This document shows, in pieces, positions 60,725 through 64,000 of a stretch of DNA of 64,000 nt. The position numbers and the translations under genes were made by a program. The first letter of the stretch is position 1. The number at the start of each line of letters is the position of its first letter. Source of the DNA: Embleya scabrispora DSM 41855 (GTDB lineage Bacteria > Actinomycetota > Actinomycetes > Streptomycetales > Streptomycetaceae); assembly GCF_000372745.1 (NCBI RefSeq), contig NZ_KB889574.1, forward strand, positions 79,634 through 143,633. Direction: 5' to 3'. The notes beneath the pieces are model-generated. The model ran no database searches. It was not told the DNA's origin and saw only the letters and a program-made list of their open reading frames with translations.

Positions 60725-61369
60725 GTGCGCGTCGTCATCGCTGAGGATTCCGTACTACTCAGAGACGGTTTGTCCCGCCTGCTGACCGCTCGCGGCCACG
60801 AGGTCGTGGGCGAGGTCGGGGACGCCGAGCAACTGGTCGCCGTCGCGGGGCGACTGCGCCCCGACGTCTGCGTCGTGGATGTGCGCATGCCGCCCACGCA
60901 CACCGACGAGGGCATCAGGGCCGCGGTGCGGATGCGGGCGACCCTGCCCGAGGTGGGCGTGCTCGTCCTGTCACAGTACGTCGAGGAGCAGTACGCGACG
61001 GAACTGCTCGCGGGCAACACCAGCGGCGTGGGCTATCTGCTCAAGGACCGGGTCGCCGACGTCGGCGACTTCGTCGCGGCGGTCGAGCGGGTCGCCGGCG
61101 GCGGCACCGCGCTCGACCCCGAGGTGGTCTCCCAGCTGCTCGGCCGCTCCCGCAAGCGCGACGTGGTGGAAAAGCTCACACCGCGCGAGCGCGAAGTGCT
61201 CGGTCTGATGGCCGAGGGACGCACGAACGCGGCGGTCGCGCAGGCTCTGGTGGTGTCGGACGGCGCGGTGGAGAAGCACGTCAGCAACATCTTCGGCAAG
61301 CTTGGTCTCGCGCCCAGTGACACCGATCACAGACGCGTCCTCGCGGTACTCGCGTATCTCGGATCCTGA
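60725..61369 (+). CDS. NarL/LuxR-family response regulator
   Basis: The 214-residue protein has a receiver domain (VRVVIAEDSVLLRDGL, phosphorylation Asp52 in VCVVDVRMPP, Lys in GYLLKDRV) and a C-terminal LuxR helix-turn-helix (LTPREREVLGLMAEG, AVEKHVSNIFGKLGL). GTG at 60725 is favoured by GGGGGA at about 9 nt; GTG at 60716 is an alternative. It pairs with the kinase gene just upstream. Targets unknown; nuo and kor genes on either side are candidates. Confidence 0.93.
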   Translation: MRVVIAEDSVLLRDGLSRLLTARGHEVVGEVGDAEQLVAVAGRLRPDVCVVDVRMPPTHTDEGIRAAVRMRATLPEVGVLVLSQYVEEQYATELLAGNTSGVGYLLKDRVADVGDFVAAVERVAGGGTALDPEVVSQLLGRSRKRDVVEKLTPREREVLGLMAEGRTNAAVAQALVVSDGAVEKHVSNIFGKLGLAPSDTDHRRVLAVLAYLGS

Positions 61370-61647
61370 CATCGTAGGGATCGAATTACTGGACCCATGC
61401 AATCATCCGGTCGATCGGAGCCGCCGCCCCACATCGGGGCGGGCTCTTGGTTTGCTCGGATATAGGTGGATATGTGCCCCCCTGCGGGCCATGTCCGGAG
61501 CGTGACGCCGCTCACGTCGCGCGCAGGGCGGATCCTCGCCCGCTCCGGGGGGCGCCACGGCCCCCATCTGTACCGCCGTACGATGAAAACTGCGACATCC
61601 GCGCGGTGCGCGGACCAACCGCCGCAGCGCCGAGGAGGTCCTTCCCC

Positions 61648-63502
61648 GTGACCAAGCAGGTCAAGCAGCTCGACCGGGTAGTGATCCGGTTCGCCGGCGA
61701 TTCCGGAGACGGAATGCAGCTGACGGGCGACCGTTTCACGTCCGAGACGGCGACGTTCGGAAACGATCTGTCGACCCTTCCCAACTTCCCCGCCGAGATT
61801 CGGGCACCCGCGGGCACCCTGCCGGGTGTGTCGAGTTTCCAGCTCCACTTCGCCGACCACGACATCCTGACGCCGGGCGATGCCCCGACCGTCCTGGTCG
61901 CGATGAACCCGGCGGCGCTCAAGGCCAATATCCGCGACCTGCCGCGCGGGGCCGAGATCATCGTCAACACCGACGAGTTCTCCAAGCGGGCGATGGCCAA
62001 GGTCGGCTACGCGAACAGTCCGCTCGAGGACGGCTCGCTGGACGCCTACAACGTGCACGCGATCCCGCTGACCACGTTGACGGTCGGCTCGCTGTCCGAG
62101 TTCGAGATCTCCAAGAAGGACGCCGAGCGGGCGAAGAACATGTTCGCGCTGGGGCTGCTGTCCTGGCTGTACCACCGGCCGACCGAGGCGACCATCGCGT
62201 TCCTGCGCCGGAAGTTCGCCAAGCTGCCGGTGATCGCCGAGGCGAACGTGGCGGCGTTCAAGGCGGGTTGGAACTTCGGCGAGACCACCGACGACTTCGC
62301 GGTCTCCTACGAGGTGGCCCCGGCCAAGCTGCCGGCCGGTACGTACCGCAACATCACCGGCAACCTCGCGCTGTCCTACGGCCTGGTGGCCGCCGGGCAA
62401 CTGTCCGAGCTGCCGGTCTACCTCGGTTCGTACCCGATCACCCCGGCCTCGGACATCCTGCACGAGCTGGCCAAGCACAAGAACTTCGGCGTGCGCACGT
62501 TCCAGGCCGAGGACGAGATCGCGGGCATCGGTGCCGCGCTCGGCGCCTCCTTCGGCGGCGCGCTCGGCGTGACCACCACCTCCGGTCCGGGCGTCGCACT
62601 CAAGTCCGAGACGATCGGCCTCGCGGTCTCCCTGGAACTGCCCCTGCTGATCATCGACGTGCAGCGCGGCGGACCCTCGACCGGTCTGCCGACCAAGACC
62701 GAGCAGTCCGACCTGCTCCAGGCCATGTTCGGCCGCAACGGCGAGGCGCCGGTGCCGATCGTGGCCCCGCAGACCCCGTCCGACTGCTTCGCGGCCACCA
62801 TCGAGGCGGCCCGGATCGCGCTGAAGTACCGCACCCCGGTCTTCCTGCTGTCCGACGGCTACCTGGCCAACGGCTCGGAGCCCTGGCGGCTCCCGGAGAC
62901 GTCCGAACTGCCGGACCTGCGGGTCGAGTTCGCGACCGAGCCGAACCAGGAGATGCCGGACGGGACCAAGGAGTTCTGGCCGTACAAGCGCGACCCCGAG
63001 ACGCTGGCCCGCCCGTGGGCGGTCCCCGGCACGCCGGGTCTGGAACACCGCATCGGCGGGATCGAGAAGGCCGACGGGATCGGTTCGATCTCCTACGACC
63101 CGGCCAACCACGACCTGATGGTGCGCACCAGGCAGGCCAAGGTGGACGGCATCGCCAACGACATCGAGCCGCTGTGGGTCGACGACGCGACCGGTGACGC
63201 CAAGGTGCTCGTGATCGGGTGGGGCTCCACCTACGGTCCGATCGCCGCCGGTGTCCGCCGGGTACGCGCCGCGGGCGGCAAGGTCGCGCAGGCCCATCTG
63301 CGCCACCTCAACCCGTTCCCGGCCAACACGGCCGAGGTGCTCAAGTCGTACGACAAGGTGATCGTCCCGGAGATGAACCTGGGACAGCTCGCCCTGCTCC
63401 TGCGCGGGAAGTTCCTCGTGGACGCCATGTCGTACAACCAAGTTCGCGGTCTGCCGTTCAAGTCCGAGGAACTGGCTCACGTGATCCAGGAAGTGATCGA
63501 GA

Positions 63503-63510
<8 letters not shown>
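61648..63510 (+). CDS. korA: 2-oxoacid:ferredoxin oxidoreductase alpha subunit
   Basis: The 620-residue protein fuses the gamma domain ([19 protein letters not shown]) with the alpha domain ([57 protein letters not shown]). With KorB it oxidises 2-oxoglutarate or a similar 2-oxoacid to the acyl-CoA and reduces ferredoxin. GTG at 61648 has GAGGAGG 9 nt upstream. It overlaps korB by 8 bp. In actinobacteria KorAB may replace or assist 2-oxoglutarate dehydrogenase. Confidence 0.95.

Positions 63511-64000
<490 letters not shown>

Overview
The window is very GC-rich, with strong third-position GC bias, frequent GTG/TTG starts and many 4-bp ATGA overlaps, so it comes from an actinobacterium. A chaplin gene and a gene order that matches, from memory, the Streptomyces coelicolor SCO4594-SCO4655 stretch point to the Streptomycetaceae. 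The genus cannot be fixed from sequence alone. No database search was possible; family names rest on recognisable motifs and remembered family sequences.

Region 1 (1-18.4 kb) is core information processing and central metabolism. On the minus strand, in transcription order, lie tRNA-Trp, secE, nusG, rplK, rplA, a lipoprotein gene, rplJ, rplL, rpoB and rpoC (cut by the left edge). A likely rpoB promoter, two strong terminators and an L10-type leader with an attenuator-like hairpin lie between them. Opposite them are aspC and an adenosine deaminase gene. Next come murB, a MaoC/HadAB-like hydratase pair, rpmG, tRNA-Met and tRNA-Thr.

Region 2 (18.4-46 kb, between tRNA-Thr and tRNA-Tyr) is accessory. 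First is a tightly coupled five-gene minus-strand operon: a DUF4132-like protein, a 1628-residue protein of unknown function, a MoxR-type AAA+ ATPase, a DUF5682-von Willebrand A fusion and a SWIM zinc-finger protein. It resembles the poorly understood yehI/L/M/P/Q set of E. coli and is the best candidate for an undescribed system here. A short chaplin gene follows. Then comes a divergent catabolic locus: RidA, a PfkB sugar kinase, a D-serine-dehydratase-like enzyme, an IclR regulator and an N-acyl-D-aminoacylase on one strand; a sugar ABC importer and a cytoplasmic GH20 hexosaminidase on the other. A 17-bp palindrome lies between the two arms. A SnoaL-like protein, a double Nudix protein and an AurF-like diiron oxygenase complete the region.

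Region 3 (46-64 kb) is conserved again: tRNA-Tyr, a YajQ-family gene, a glycosyltransferase, a YccF-like membrane protein, htpX, and a ten-gene partial complex I operon (nuoA-B-C-H-I-J-K-L-M-N, with no D, E, F or G). Divergent from nuoA are a sensor kinase and response regulator, then korA and korB (2-oxoacid:ferredoxin oxidoreductase, korB cut by the right edge). The proximity of a ferredoxin-reducing enzyme to a complex I lacking its NADH module suggests ferredoxin-linked electron input, which is an inference.
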